Shown here: positions 37,014-45,690 of the stretch, one piece after another
Position numbering within the stretch: the stretch's first letter is position 1
Layout of the letters: each line of letters opens with the position of its first letter
Source of the DNA: Brachyspira sp. SAP_772
Lineage (GTDB): Bacteria > Spirochaetota > Brachyspiria > Brachyspirales > Brachyspiraceae
Assembly (NCBI RefSeq): GCF_009755885.1
Contig: NZ_VYIX01000001.1
Span: 248,001-312,000 of the forward strand
Direction of reading: 5' to 3'
DNA: 64,000 bases
Position numbers and translations under genes: made by a program
Notes under the pieces: model-generated
The model's database searches: none
What the model saw: the letters and a program-made list of their open reading frames with translations, nothing else
Told to the model about the DNA's origin: nothing

Positions 37014-37817
37014 TTATTTTTCAACAATTCCTCCTATGTAGCAATTATCATCATAATTTTGATTCATTTTTATATCTAACAAATTAGATAGATTATTTTT
37101 TTCAAGTTTTTCTTTAATGATTTTTTTATGCTTATTTCTTTCAAGCGGGTTAATAGTGTTTATTAATCCATCCACCACATTTAAAAATATTCTATAAGGC
37201 ATTCCTACAGCCATTTCATCATCTTTCCATCCAGCCATCATTCTTGTACCAGAGCACATCATAGACATATTAAAACATCCATTTTCATAAGGATAAGAAG
37301 TGCATTCTTCGCATATAGCCTGCATTCCTGATAGTTTTATATCATTAGCATGCCCATAATGATATGAATATGCATGTGCTAAACGCATTGCCTGATACGG
37401 CTTGCATACAAATATAACAACATCAGGTTCCTCTTTATAATCTTTTAGAGGCATAATTGAAACACCAAAAATTTTATGTTCGCAATATACCATATTTTTT
37501 GAGATTTTTCTGCTTACTCCTAAATCTCTATATGTTCCTGTTTTTAATCTTCTAATACCTGATGCACTTTCAGGCAGTACTCTTTGAAATCCTAGGGCAA
37601 CTGCTCCGCCTGAACAAGCGTTATGACCTTTATGTATTTTTAATTTTCTGCCTTCACTCGCACGGCTTACAAACCTGCAGTAAGATGTTTTATTTTTGCT
37701 TTCCTCTGCATCTAGTTTATCATATTCTTCTTCTGTAAATATAAATTTTATTCCTATTGGATATCTCTCTAATTCTAATACACTGTTAAGTACTTTATCA
37801 ATTTTTTCTAAATCCAT
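37014..37817 (-). CDS. DUF169-family protein within the methionine transport operon
   Basis: The 267-residue protein has the DUF169 features: LERYPIGIKFIF near the start, SYCRFVSRASEG, HKGHNACSGGAVALGF and a later Cys-rich segment (CEECTSYPYENGCFN then MMCSGTRMMAGW). The conserved Cys/Gly blocks hint at a metal or cofactor site, but the family has no settled function that I know. It starts 10 bases after metI and sits between metI and metQ, so a role in handling the imported substrate is plausible. Confidence 0.8.
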   Translation of the reverse strand: MDLEKIDKVLNSVLELERYPIGIKFIFTEEEYDKLDAEESKNKTSYCRFVSRASEGRKLKIHKGHNACSGGAVALGFQRVLPESASGIRRLKTGTYRDLGVSRKISKNMVYCEHKIFGVSIMPLKDYKEEPDVVIFVCKPYQAMRLAHAYSYHYGHANDIKLSGMQAICEECTSYPYENGCFNMSMMCSGTRMMAGWKDDEMAVGMPYRIFLNVVDGLINTINPLERNKHKKIIKEKLEKNNLSNLLDIKMNQNYDDNCYIGGIVEK

Positions 37818-37827
37818 AATATTATCC

Positions 37828-38484
37828 TTAAATTAATTTTTTATATATAAAATCACCAATATACTGTGTAATATTTACAAACAAAAACATAATAAATACA
37901 GAAAAATATAGTATGGTATTATTGAAACTTTGGTATCCGTAGGTTAAGGCAACAGCACCAAGACCACCTCCTCCAACTGCTCCAGCTATTGTAGTTGCTG
38001 CTATATAATTTACTGATGCCATAGTGATAACAGATATTATAGAAGGGATTGACTCTCTAATAATTACACCAAACATTATCTGCATATTAGTAGCTCCAAA
38101 TGATTTGGCTGCTTCTATTAATTGCTTATCAACTTTAATAAAACTGCTTTCGAGTAATCTAGATATAAATGCAGTTGCTGTAATTGATAATGGAAGTATT
38201 ACTGCTTTTTCTCCTATAGTTGTGCCTATTACAAGACGAGTAAATGGAGATATTGCAACTATTAATATTAGTATTGGGAATGATCTTATTGTATTAACGA
38301 TGAAACTTAATATATTATAAAATCTTTTTTTATAATTAAGTCCGTTTGGTCCGTACATTGTTAATAATACTGCTATTATAAATCCTAATATAAAGCCTAT
38401 TAATATAGTAAAAAATACTATTCTAATTGTTACTATAGTAGAAGGCAGTATCAATTTTATAAAATAATTTATATATTTTTCCAA
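37828..38484 (-). CDS. metI: methionine ABC transporter permease
   Basis: The 218-residue protein has five to six membrane helices and the MetI cytoplasmic coupling loop LIEAAKSFGATNMQIMFGVIIRES. IRSFPILILIVAISPFTR and the glycine-rich TIAGAVGGGGLGAVALTYGYQ are also conserved in MetI. It is 1 base from the end of metN, so the two are coupled. Confidence 0.92.
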   Translation of the reverse strand: MEKYINYFIKLILPSTIVTIRIVFFTILIGFILGFIIAVLLTMYGPNGLNYKKRFYNILSFIVNTIRSFPILILIVAISPFTRLVIGTTIGEKAVILPLSITATAFISRLLESSFIKVDKQLIEAAKSFGATNMQIMFGVIIRESIPSIISVITMASVNYIAATTIAGAVGGGGLGAVALTYGYQSFNNTILYFSVFIMFLFVNITQYIGDFIYKKLI

Positions 38485-38485
38485 T

Positions 38486-39448
38486 TTATTCTCCTAATAT
38501 TTTATAATTTTCTATATTCATTGATTTTAGATATTCCTCTACTTTTTTTACATCATTGTCATTAATAATATTTATTAATACTTTTCCAATTATGCAATTC
38601 TTATAATCTTCCATAACAAAATCTATTATATTTACATTAAATTTTCTTATTAATTTTTCTATAATGTTATTTGAGTCATCTTTTTTATACATTATTTCAA
38701 TATTTTTCCCAGAATTAGGGAGTAAAATTTTATTATCTCCTAATATATTAACAAGAGATTGAGGCTGATTAATGAATATTTCTTCAACTACACCACTGTC
38801 TTTAATAAGTCCGTCTTCTATTATTGCCATATTATCGCATATAGATTTTACAACATTCATTTGATGCGTAACTAGTACTATTGTTATACCCATAGATTTA
38901 TTTATATCATTTAAAAGTTCCATAATAGATTCAGAGTTTTTAGGGTCTAAAGCAGAGGTAGCTTCATCGGATAATAATATTTTTGGATTCATTGATAATG
39001 CTCTTGCAATAGCAACTCTTTGTTTTTGTCCGCCTGATAAATCTCTTGCAAGATTATTTATTTTATCATACATCCCAACAATATCTATTAAATATCTTAC
39101 ACGTTCATCTATCTCTTTTTTGTTCCAGTGCCAGCATTGCATAGGAAATGCTATATTATCATATACACTTGCTCTTGTAATTAATGAAAAATGCTGAAAA
39201 ATCATTCCAACATCTTTTCTAAACATTCTTAATTCTTTATCATTTAGACTTTTTATATTAATTCCATTAACTTCTAAATATCCTGAATCATATTTCTCTA
39301 AACCGTTTATACATCTTAATAAAGTAGATTTGCCAGCACCGCTTCTGCCTATTATGCCGAAAATTTTACCTCTTTCTATATGTAAGTCTATACCTTTTAA
39401 TATTTCTATATTATTATATTGTTTTTTTAATGCTGTTATTTTTATCAT
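38486..39448 (-). CDS. metN: methionine ABC transporter ATP-binding protein
   Basis: The 320-residue ATPase has Walker A GRSGAGKST, the Q-loop in MIFQHFSLI, signature LSGGQKQRVAIARAL, Walker B ILLSDEATSALDP and the His switch in VTHQMNVVK. The C-terminal 80 residues form the NIL domain that binds methionine for feedback inhibition in MetN. It is the first gene of a four-gene leftward operon with its own promoter. Confidence 0.93.
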   Translation of the reverse strand: MIKITALKKQYNNIEILKGIDLHIERGKIFGIIGRSGAGKSTLLRCINGLEKYDSGYLEVNGINIKSLNDKELRMFRKDVGMIFQHFSLITRASVYDNIAFPMQCWHWNKKEIDERVRYLIDIVGMYDKINNLARDLSGGQKQRVAIARALSMNPKILLSDEATSALDPKNSESIMELLNDINKSMGITIVLVTHQMNVVKSICDNMAIIEDGLIKDSGVVEEIFINQPQSLVNILGDNKILLPNSGKNIEIMYKKDDSNNIIEKLIRKFNVNIIDFVMEDYKNCIIGKVLINIINDNDVKKVEEYLKSMNIENYKILGE

Positions 39449-39585
39449 AATACTAGTTTTTATTTATTGAATAATTACAAGATTTTTATTAATTGGATTG
39501 AATAAACACACGGTTTAAGAAATTAATTATTTTGAGGGAAATAATAGTCTTTAAAAAACAAAAGAGTATTTGAAATCATTTCGCT

Positions 39586-39614
39586 ATTATAGCATAATAA
39601 AAATAAAAAATCAA
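39586..39614 (-). promoter_or_regulatory. promoter of the metN operon
   Basis: On the minus strand TTGATT (39609-39614), 17 bases and TATAAT (39586-39591), leaving a leader of roughly 130 bases before metN. Confidence 0.6.
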
Positions 39615-39814
39615 TTTATATATTGTGATTGCTATATGAAATATAATTTTAAATTCTTAAAGAATAGTTTTTAAGTTTTTTATTTGTGTAGATTTTAGTG
39701 CATGCATTCAGTTGTTTTATTTATAATATTATATTTAAATGATAAAACTTTTTTATGAAGTATTAAAAGTGTTATAAAATAAAAAAGTTAATAATATATA
39801 TAAAAATATAGAAA

Positions 39815-39843
39815 TTGACAAAATATAGTTGTTTAGGTATAAT
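39815..39843 (+). promoter_or_regulatory. full-consensus sigma-70 promoter
   Basis: TTGACA (39815-39820), 17 bases and TATAAT (39838-39843) match the consensus at all twelve positions. They lie 37 bases before the ankyrin lipoprotein start. Confidence 0.75.
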
Positions 39844-39880
39844 TATTTATTAGTTATATAGAATGGCGGTTTTTTAATTT

Positions 39881-40633
39881 ATGAAAAAAGTATTGTTTAT
39901 TATTTTTATAATATTATCTATAGTATTATTTTCTTGTAAGAAAGAATCTGAAGTTTCAGTTAATAATAATAAAGTTTATGTTAGCGACCCTAATAATATA
40001 TATCATAAAGAATATACTAATGTTGTTAAGGTTAATGGTAAGTTTGTTGATACTAAGAGTGCCTATGCGTTTGCCTACAAAGATAGAGAAGAGGGTGAAT
40101 ATAGCGAAGAGTATGATATATTTGATGCTATAAGAAATCATAGTTTAAAAAGGGTTGCAGAATTAGTAGAGATGGATAGTCAATTAATTGATGATACTAT
40201 AAGCACAGATGAAAGCGAGTATAGTGAGTTTATGGATGATAGTTATAGTATTGATGGGGCTACTCCTTTGATATTTGCTATATTTTATAGAGATTTGGGT
40301 ATAATGCAATATTTACTAGACAATGATGCGGATCCTTATATTAAAGATGAAGATGGGTGGAATGCTTTTTTATGGGCTTGCGGTACTGGAAGTGTTGATG
40401 AAATAAAAATGTTAGTTCAAGCTCATCCTGATTTAATTGATTCTAGAAATATTTATGATGCTAATGGGCTTCATATTGCTTCTTTAAATGACAATATAGA
40501 AGTTATTGAATATTTGGTTAATGATTTAGGTTTTGATATTAACAGCACCGATGAAGATGGGGATGGTGTTTTGTATTATGCTAATGATGCTGAGACTACT
40601 GAGCTTTTAGAGAGTTTAGGTGCTGAAAATTAA
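39881..40633 (+). CDS. ankyrin-repeat lipoprotein
   Basis: The 250-residue protein has a signal peptide ending LFSC followed by KK, a lipobox. An acidic, Ser/Tyr-rich segment leads to four ankyrin-like repeats (ATPLIFAIFYRDLGIMQYLL, GWNAFLWACGTGSVDEIKML, ANGLHIASLNDNIEVIEYLV and a short last one). It is probably tethered to the membrane on the periplasmic face. It has the strongest promoter in the window and is followed after 25 bases by galE. Confidence 0.82.
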   Translation: MKKVLFIIFIILSIVLFSCKKESEVSVNNNKVYVSDPNNIYHKEYTNVVKVNGKFVDTKSAYAFAYKDREEGEYSEEYDIFDAIRNHSLKRVAELVEMDSQLIDDTISTDESEYSEFMDDSYSIDGATPLIFAIFYRDLGIMQYLLDNDADPYIKDEDGWNAFLWACGTGSVDEIKMLVQAHPDLIDSRNIYDANGLHIASLNDNIEVIEYLVNDLGFDINSTDEDGDGVLYYANDAETTELLESLGAEN

Positions 40634-40658
40634 TTTTTTATAAAAGGAGTTTTTTATT

Positions 40659-41648
40659 ATGGCTGTATTAGTTTGCGGAGGAGCTGGTTATATTGGCTCA
40701 CATGTGGTGCGTGAACTTTTAAAACAGAATATAGAAACTGTTGTAATAGATTCACTTGAGTATGGTCATAAAGAGGCTATTAAAGATTGTAAGAACTTTT
40801 ATCAGGGAAACATTGGAGATAGTGCTTTACTTGACGAGATATTTGCTAAACATAATATTGATTCTGTTATGCATTTATGTGCTTATATAGAAGTTGGTGA
40901 GAGTGTACAAAATCCTGCTAAATATTATTATAACAATGTATCTAACTCTATAAATCTTCTTAATGCTATGCTTAGAGCTAAAGTAAAGAATTTTATATTT
41001 TCTTCTACTGCTGCGGTTTATGGAGAGCCTGAATCTATTCCTCTAAAAGAAGATTGCAGAAAAGAGCCTACTAATCCTTATGGCGACAGTAAGCTTGCAT
41101 TAGAGAAAATACTTTCTTGGTATACAAAAGCTTATGATTTTAATTATGTAGCTTTAAGATATTTTAATGCTTCTGGTGCTCATCCTGACGGAGATATTGG
41201 AGAAGACCATAATCCAGAATCACATTTAATACCTTTAATACTTCAAGTTCCGCTTGGCAAAAGAGAGAATATAAAAATATTTGGAGATGATTATCCTACA
41301 CCAGACGGCACTTGTTTGAGAGATTATATACATGTATGCGATTTGGCTTTGGCACATATTGCTGCTATGAATTATCTTAAAAATGGCGGTAAGAGTGTTG
41401 CTTGTAATTTGGGTAATGGAAACGGATTTAGTGTAAAAGAGGTTATAGATGTGGCTAGAAAAGTAACAGGGCATGCTATACCTGCAGAAGTTTGTCCTAG
41501 AAGGGCAGGGGATTCTTCTGAACTTATTGCAAGCAGTGATAGGGCTAAAGAGGTGTTGGGTTGGACTCCTACTATAGACTCATTAGAGAAAATAGTTGAA
41601 ACTGCTTGGAATTGGCATAAAAATCACCCTAATGGTTATAAGAAATAA
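40659..41648 (+). CDS. galE: UDP-glucose 4-epimerase
   Basis: The 329-residue short-chain dehydrogenase-type enzyme has the NAD site GGAGYIGSHVV, the catalytic Ser in FSSTAAVYG, Tyr and Lys in NPYGDSKLALEK, and RYFNASGAHPDG and GDDYPTPDGTCLRDYIHV, which are GalE hallmarks. It interconverts UDP-glucose and UDP-galactose for surface polysaccharide synthesis. AGGAG precedes the ATG, and the stop overlaps the next gene by one base. Confidence 0.95.
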   Translation: MAVLVCGGAGYIGSHVVRELLKQNIETVVIDSLEYGHKEAIKDCKNFYQGNIGDSALLDEIFAKHNIDSVMHLCAYIEVGESVQNPAKYYYNNVSNSINLLNAMLRAKVKNFIFSSTAAVYGEPESIPLKEDCRKEPTNPYGDSKLALEKILSWYTKAYDFNYVALRYFNASGAHPDGDIGEDHNPESHLIPLILQVPLGKRENIKIFGDDYPTPDGTCLRDYIHVCDLALAHIAAMNYLKNGGKSVACNLGNGNGFSVKEVIDVARKVTGHAIPAEVCPRRAGDSSELIASSDRAKEVLGWTPTIDSLEKIVETAWNWHKNHPNGYKK

Positions 41649-42364
41649 TGTTTATTAGCTCGAAGAATGCTATAGTTGAAGCTCTATCTAAAGACTTGGT
41701 TGATGTTATTTATATTAAATTTCCTATATCTAAAAGAGAAAAAGAAATAATTAAGCTTGCTGAGAGAAAAAAAGTTTTAATTAAAAATGTTGACAAAAGA
41801 GAGATGGAAAGCATTGTAGGTAAAGTTTATTCTATTGCTGCGAGTGTGAAAGAAAATGCTGAAATAGGTATTGATGTTTTTTTGGATAGGGCTTTAGAGA
41901 AAACTAATACGCCGCTCATATTTATACTTGATTCTATAACAGATGTTCATAATTTGGGTGCTATTATAAGGAATGCATATTTTTTTGGTTTGGGTGGAAT
42001 CATTATACCTAAAGACAATGCTGCTCCTATAAATGAAAAGGTTTATGAGATATCTGCTGGTGCTGCCTATCATTTGCCTATATCAATAGAGACCAATCTT
42101 AATAGAGCTGTTGAGATAATGAAAGATAAAGGTTTTTGGGTATATCATGCGAGCGAGAAGGGCGGTACATCATTAGAAAATTTTAAATTTGACACACCTA
42201 CAGCTATTATACTTGGAAATGAGCATAGCGGAGTGAGAGAGAGTTTGAAGAAAAATTCTGACGGCAGCATTATGATAAAAGCCTGTAGCGATTTTGATTC
42301 ACTTAATGTATCAGCAGCATCTGCTATAATATCTTACGCTTATTCTGTGTATAAAAAAGGTTAA
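41648..42364 (+). CDS. rlmB: TrmH/SpoU-family RNA 2'-O-methyltransferase (RlmB-like)
   Basis: The 238-residue protein has the substrate-binding N-terminal domain (residues 1-75) and the SPOUT core: LDSITDVHNLGAIIRNAYFFG, ILGNEHSGVRES and MIKACSDFDSLNVSAASAI. This fits RlmB, which methylates G2251 of 23S rRNA, though other TrmH members cannot be excluded. Its ATG overlaps the galE stop (TAATG). The stop is one base from the 3' end of the convergent tRNA gene. Confidence 0.85.
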   Translation: MFISSKNAIVEALSKDLVDVIYIKFPISKREKEIIKLAERKKVLIKNVDKREMESIVGKVYSIAASVKENAEIGIDVFLDRALEKTNTPLIFILDSITDVHNLGAIIRNAYFFGLGGIIIPKDNAAPINEKVYEISAGAAYHLPISIETNLNRAVEIMKDKGFWVYHASEKGGTSLENFKFDTPTAIILGNEHSGVRESLKKNSDGSIMIKACSDFDSLNVSAASAIISYAYSVYKKG

Positions 42365-42365
42365 T

Positions 42366-42439
42366 TGGAGATAATGGGGCTCGAACCCACGACCCTCACA
42401 ATGCCATTGTGATGCTCTCCCAAGCTGAGCTATATCCCC
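42366..42439 (-). tRNA. tRNA-Ala (anticodon GGC)
   Basis: The 74-base gene folds into a full cloverleaf: acceptor GGGGATA with TATCTCC and discriminator A, a D arm closing GCTC with GAGC, an anticodon stem TCACA with TGTGA around loop ATGGCAT, and a T arm GTGGG with CCCAT around TTCGAGC. The anticodon is GGC. The acceptor has a G3-U70 pair, the identity element for alanyl-tRNA synthetase. CCA is not encoded. It marks the left edge of the accessory region. Confidence 0.95.
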
Positions 42440-42495
42440 ATAATTGTGGAGAATGATAAATTATTTTTAGCCAAAAGTCAATTATAAAATAAGTA

Positions 42496-42700
42496 AAAGA
42501 ACTACATTTTTAGACAAAATATAAGTATTATATTTATATATATTTTTTAGGATGTAAAATAAAACATTTGCACTTTTTGGTTCTTTTTGCTGCGGGAAAA
42601 AGAACAATAAAATTTTTATGTTTTTTATTAGTTGTGGTGGCTTTGCCCCCACGCCCCCAGTTCTTTTATTGGTATAAAAGAACCAAAAGAACTGCATTTA
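42496..42700 (+). repeat. hairpin repeat unit A, left flank of the R-M gene
   Basis: The first 15 bases are the tail of another unit (AAAAGAACTACATTTTT). The unit has an AT-rich lead, the box ATTTGCAC and hairpin 1: GTTCTTTTT (42580-42588), loop GCTGCGGG, AAAAAGAAC. Hairpin 2 is GTGG with CCAC near 42634-42652. Hairpin 3 is GTTCTTTTAT (42660-42669), loop TGGT, ATAAAAGAAC. It ends AAAAGAACTGCA. Confidence 0.85.
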
Positions 42701-42926
42701 ACAAAATATACATTTATGTTTAATTTTAGATTTTATATTATATTGAAAATATATTGTAAAATATAAAGTCAAAGTATTTGCACTTTTTGCAACTTTTTGC
42801 TGCGGGAAAAAGTTGAATAAAATATACATTAAATAAAAAAAACTATTTGTTAAGATATTTGCAGGGCTTTGCCCCGCACCCCAGTTCTTTTATTGGTATA
42901 AAAGAACCAAAAGAACTGCATTTTTT
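42701..42926 (+). repeat. hairpin repeat unit B, left flank of the R-M gene
   Basis: The same plan as unit A with a different first stem: CAACTTTTT (42790-42798), loop GCTGCGGG, AAAAAGTTG (42807-42815). Hairpin 2 is GGGC-TTT-GCCC (42864-42874). Hairpin 3 (42884-42907) is identical to that of unit A. The swapped stem bases keep all nine pairs. Confidence 0.85.
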
Positions 42927-43012
42927 TAGGTAAAATACAAGTATTATATTTATATATTCTAAAATATAAAGTCAAATCATTTGCACTCTTTGCAATTTTA
43001 AAACTGTTATGA
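42927..43012 (+). repeat. truncated third repeat unit just upstream of the R-M gene
   Basis: This has the unit lead (TACAAGTATTATATTTATAT) and the ATTTGCAC box, then breaks off after CTCTTTGCAAT with no hairpin arms. It ends about 40 bases before the ATG at 43054. Confidence 0.65.
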
Positions 43013-43053
43013 AATTGTTGACTTTTAATGAAAATTAAAATATTATAACTATT

Positions 43054-45483
43054 ATGTCTTACAGTAAAACTATCAGAGAAGAAGAATTAAAAAATAAAGT
43101 CGCTAGAGATTATTTTTACTCTTTTGATAATACTCAAATTATAGAGGAGATTGATTTTAGTATCGCTCCAAAAAAAGAAGCAGATAAAAAAGATACTGAA
43201 TATTTTTTGTGGGCAGAAGCTAAAAAAGGAAATAAAAATGATATATATGAATCCTTTGTGCAGCTTATACTCACTATAGGAAAAAAAAGAGTATTCGATA
43301 AACATTTGCCGCCGCCTTTCTTGGGGGCTTTTGATGCTGAGAAAATCGCTTTTATTCAGTATTATAAAGTGCTTGATGTTTTTAATCAAAATGATTTTAA
43401 TTGGAATGTAACCCCTTCTGACCATGAGTCTAAAGAGTTTAAACAGCTATACAACCTTGTAGAAAATACTTTGAAAAATGAAAGCTATATTTATAAATTT
43501 GATGATGATGAGAGTGAATTAAAAGAGTTTATAAGGGCTAATTTTATAGCGGGTAAAAACTCCTTATCGAAAGTGCAGATAGATAAGAATAATTTTGTTA
43601 ATATATATTCAAAGTGGCTTAATGCCGTAAAAGAATCTATATCTGTGGATTGGGATAGGGCTAAAAGTTTTGGTATAATAGATGCCGATTTTTATTTGGC
43701 GGATTTACTAAGCGAGAATAATTTAACATTAAAAGAAAAACTATATGTAATACTAAAAACTGACCATTATGAGCTTGACAGAAAAATAGACGATATGGGG
43801 CTTGCATCGAGTAAGGAAGCGTATTTTTATGATAAGCAGAAGGCACATAATGAGTTTTGGAAGAGGTATCAAAGACCGCCTAAAAGTGAGTATTGGGATT
43901 ATATAATAGAGAGGCGGGATTTACTTGTGCCGCAGGATATAAGAGAGCGAAAGGGGTCGTTTTTCACGCCGCAGATATGGGTTGAGAAGAGTCAGGAATA
44001 TATAGCGGAAGTATTGGGGGAGAATTGGCAGGAGGAATATTATATATGGGACTGTGCGGCAGGCACGGGGAATTTGCTTGCGGGGCTTACGAATAAATAT
44101 AACATATGGGCATCTACTTTGGACAAGGCAGATGTAGAGATAATGAAAGAGCGAGTGAAGAATGGCGCGAACTTGCTAGAGAATCATATATTTCAATTTG
44201 ACTTTTTGAATGACGAGTTTGATAAGCTTCCAGAAGATTTGAGGCGAATAGTAGAAGATGAAGAGAGTAGGAAGAAATTAGTAATCTATATCAACCCACC
44301 TTACGCCGAGGCTGGAAATAAAAAGAAAATGTCAGCAACAGGAGAGCATAAAGATAAAGTTTCTACTGACAACAATACATATATAAAATATAAAAAGCTA
44401 CTTAGTAAAGCAAGTAATGAGATATTTGCACAATTTTTTATAAGAGTTTATAAAGAAATTCCTAATTGCGTGTTAGCTTCTTTTGCTACATTAAAATATA
44501 TTAATTCTACTAATTTTGTAAAATTTAGAGAAGTTTTTGAAGCGAAATTTTTAAATGGTTTTATGGTGCCAGCTTATACTTTTGATAATGTTAATGGGCA
44601 ATTCCCTATAGGCTTTATGATTTGGGATACTTCTAAAAAAGAAAAGATAAAAAAAATAAGATTGGAAATTTTTAATGATGAAGAAAATAAAATAGGTGTA
44701 AGAAATTTTTATACAAATGAAAAAAATATTAATACTTGGATAGACTTTTACAAATTATTATCAGGCGAAATTAATCTTGGTATTATAGTTGGAGATAGCC
44801 CAGATTTTCAAACGAATAATTTTGTAAACATTTCAAATATGAAACCAGAAAGACATGGAAAAATTATGCCTGTAAATGTAAATAATATCATATATATGTG
44901 TATATATTTTTCAGTGCGTCATTGTATTGAGCATACTTGGATTAATCACAACGACCAATTTTTTTATCCTAATGACTCTTGGGAAGAAGATACAGAATTC
45001 AAAAATGATTGTTTAGCTTTTACACTTTTCCACTCTAAAAACAGAATTTCTTCAGAGCACGGCGTTAATCATTGGATTCCGTTCACCGAAGTGCAGCTTA
45101 ATGCTAAAGACTCTTTCGCCTCTCACTTCATGACTGATTTCCTCTCTGGAAAAATTAAAAAAACTACTTCAGACAATGACAGTCTTTTTAGCAGCGACAC
45201 AAAATCGTCTTCTCCTTTAAAATTTTCAAGCGAGGCTAATGCGGTTTTTGAGGCTGGGTTATCGCTATGGAAATATTATCATTCTTTCGACCTCATTAAT
45301 GTTAATGCGTCCTACTATGACATACGTGCGTTTTTCCAGAAGTTTAATGACAAGGGGCGTATGAATCCAACCTCTAAAGACGAGACTTATAACTCATTAC
45401 TTGCCGACCTCAAACGCAATCTTGACGTTCTTGCCCAAAAGATTGCCGTTAAGGTGTATGAGCATGGTTTTTTGAAAGAATAA
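43054..45483 (+). CDS. single-protein restriction-modification-like enzyme (type IIG-like)
   Basis: The 809-residue protein carries an N-terminal nuclease-like site, Asp34 then Glu55-x-Lys57 (FLWAEAKKG), a PD-(D/E)xK pattern. The N6-adenine methyltransferase core has KGSFFTP (301-306), SAM motif I DCAAGTGNLL (333-342) and catalytic NPPY (414-417). The last 250 residues should be target recognition. This layout suits type IIG enzymes that methylate and cut with one chain, but a solitary methyltransferase is possible. The gene lies alone between direct repeat blocks. Base composition shifts within it (about 43.88-44.24 kb and 45.1-45.48 kb are richer in G or C). Confidence 0.8.
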   Translation: MSYSKTIREEELKNKVARDYFYSFDNTQIIEEIDFSIAPKKEADKKDTEYFLWAEAKKGNKNDIYESFVQLILTIGKKRVFDKHLPPPFLGAFDAEKIAFIQYYKVLDVFNQNDFNWNVTPSDHESKEFKQLYNLVENTLKNESYIYKFDDDESELKEFIRANFIAGKNSLSKVQIDKNNFVNIYSKWLNAVKESISVDWDRAKSFGIIDADFYLADLLSENNLTLKEKLYVILKTDHYELDRKIDDMGLASSKEAYFYDKQKAHNEFWKRYQRPPKSEYWDYIIERRDLLVPQDIRERKGSFFTPQIWVEKSQEYIAEVLGENWQEEYYIWDCAAGTGNLLAGLTNKYNIWASTLDKADVEIMKERVKNGANLLENHIFQFDFLNDEFDKLPEDLRRIVEDEESRKKLVIYINPPYAEAGNKKKMSATGEHKDKVSTDNNTYIKYKKLLSKASNEIFAQFFIRVYKEIPNCVLASFATLKYINSTNFVKFREVFEAKFLNGFMVPAYTFDNVNGQFPIGFMIWDTSKKEKIKKIRLEIFNDEENKIGVRNFYTNEKNINTWIDFYKLLSGEINLGIIVGDSPDFQTNNFVNISNMKPERHGKIMPVNVNNIIYMCIYFSVRHCIEHTWINHNDQFFYPNDSWEEDTEFKNDCLAFTLFHSKNRISSEHGVNHWIPFTEVQLNAKDSFASHFMTDFLSGKIKKTTSDNDSLFSSDTKSSSPLKFSSEANAVFEAGLSLWKYYHSFDLINVNASYYDIRAFFQKFNDKGRMNPTSKDETYNSLLADLKRNLDVLAQKIAVKVYEHGFLKE

Positions 45484-45494
45484 AATTATTTTCA

Positions 45495-45690
45495 AAAAGA
45501 TACAAAATATAGGTATTAATTTAATCTTATACATTCCAAGATATAAAGTAAAAACATTTGCACTTTTTGGTTCTTTTTGCGGCGGGAAAAAGAACAATAA
45601 AATTTTTATCTTTTTTATATTCGTGGGGACTAGCCCCCACACCCCCACTTCTTTTGTTGGCACAAAGAAGCAAAAAGACTGCATTTTTAA
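45495..45690 (+). repeat. hairpin repeat unit A, right flank of the R-M gene
   Basis: Hairpin 1 is GTTCTTTTT (45570-45578), loop GCGGCGGG, AAAAAGAAC. Hairpin 2 is GTGGGG with CCCCAC. Hairpin 3 is CTTCTTTTGT (45648-45657), loop TGGC, ACAAAGAAG with one bulge. Compared with the left unit A, two stem positions changed on both arms. Confidence 0.85.

Larger units (their letters stand above)
39449..39880. other. intergenic region with two divergent promoters
   Basis: This 432-base stretch holds the promoter and about 130-base leader of the met operon on the left and the promoter of the ankyrin lipoprotein on the right. The met leader contains a 7-bp hairpin (ATTATTT with AAATAAT, 39526-39545). 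I find no S-box, S_MK or T-box consensus, RNA gene or coding remnant. Confidence 0.5.

Noticed and set aside
39449-39580. SAM (S-box) riboswitch upstream of metN
   Set aside because: No S-box conserved core or paired GC-rich helices could be matched.
42366-42439. tRNA-Ala as an integration site for the 42.4-48.4 kb region
   Set aside because: Integrases normally use the tRNA 3' end; here the accessory DNA lies on the 5' side, no integrase is present, and I found no duplicated tRNA end at the other border.
42482-42697. Minus-strand ORF of 71 codons over the repeat unit
   Set aside because: It reads through the hairpins, and its similarity to the ORF at 45397-45795 simply reflects the repeat (shared PQKEPKSANV); no start context or coding bias.
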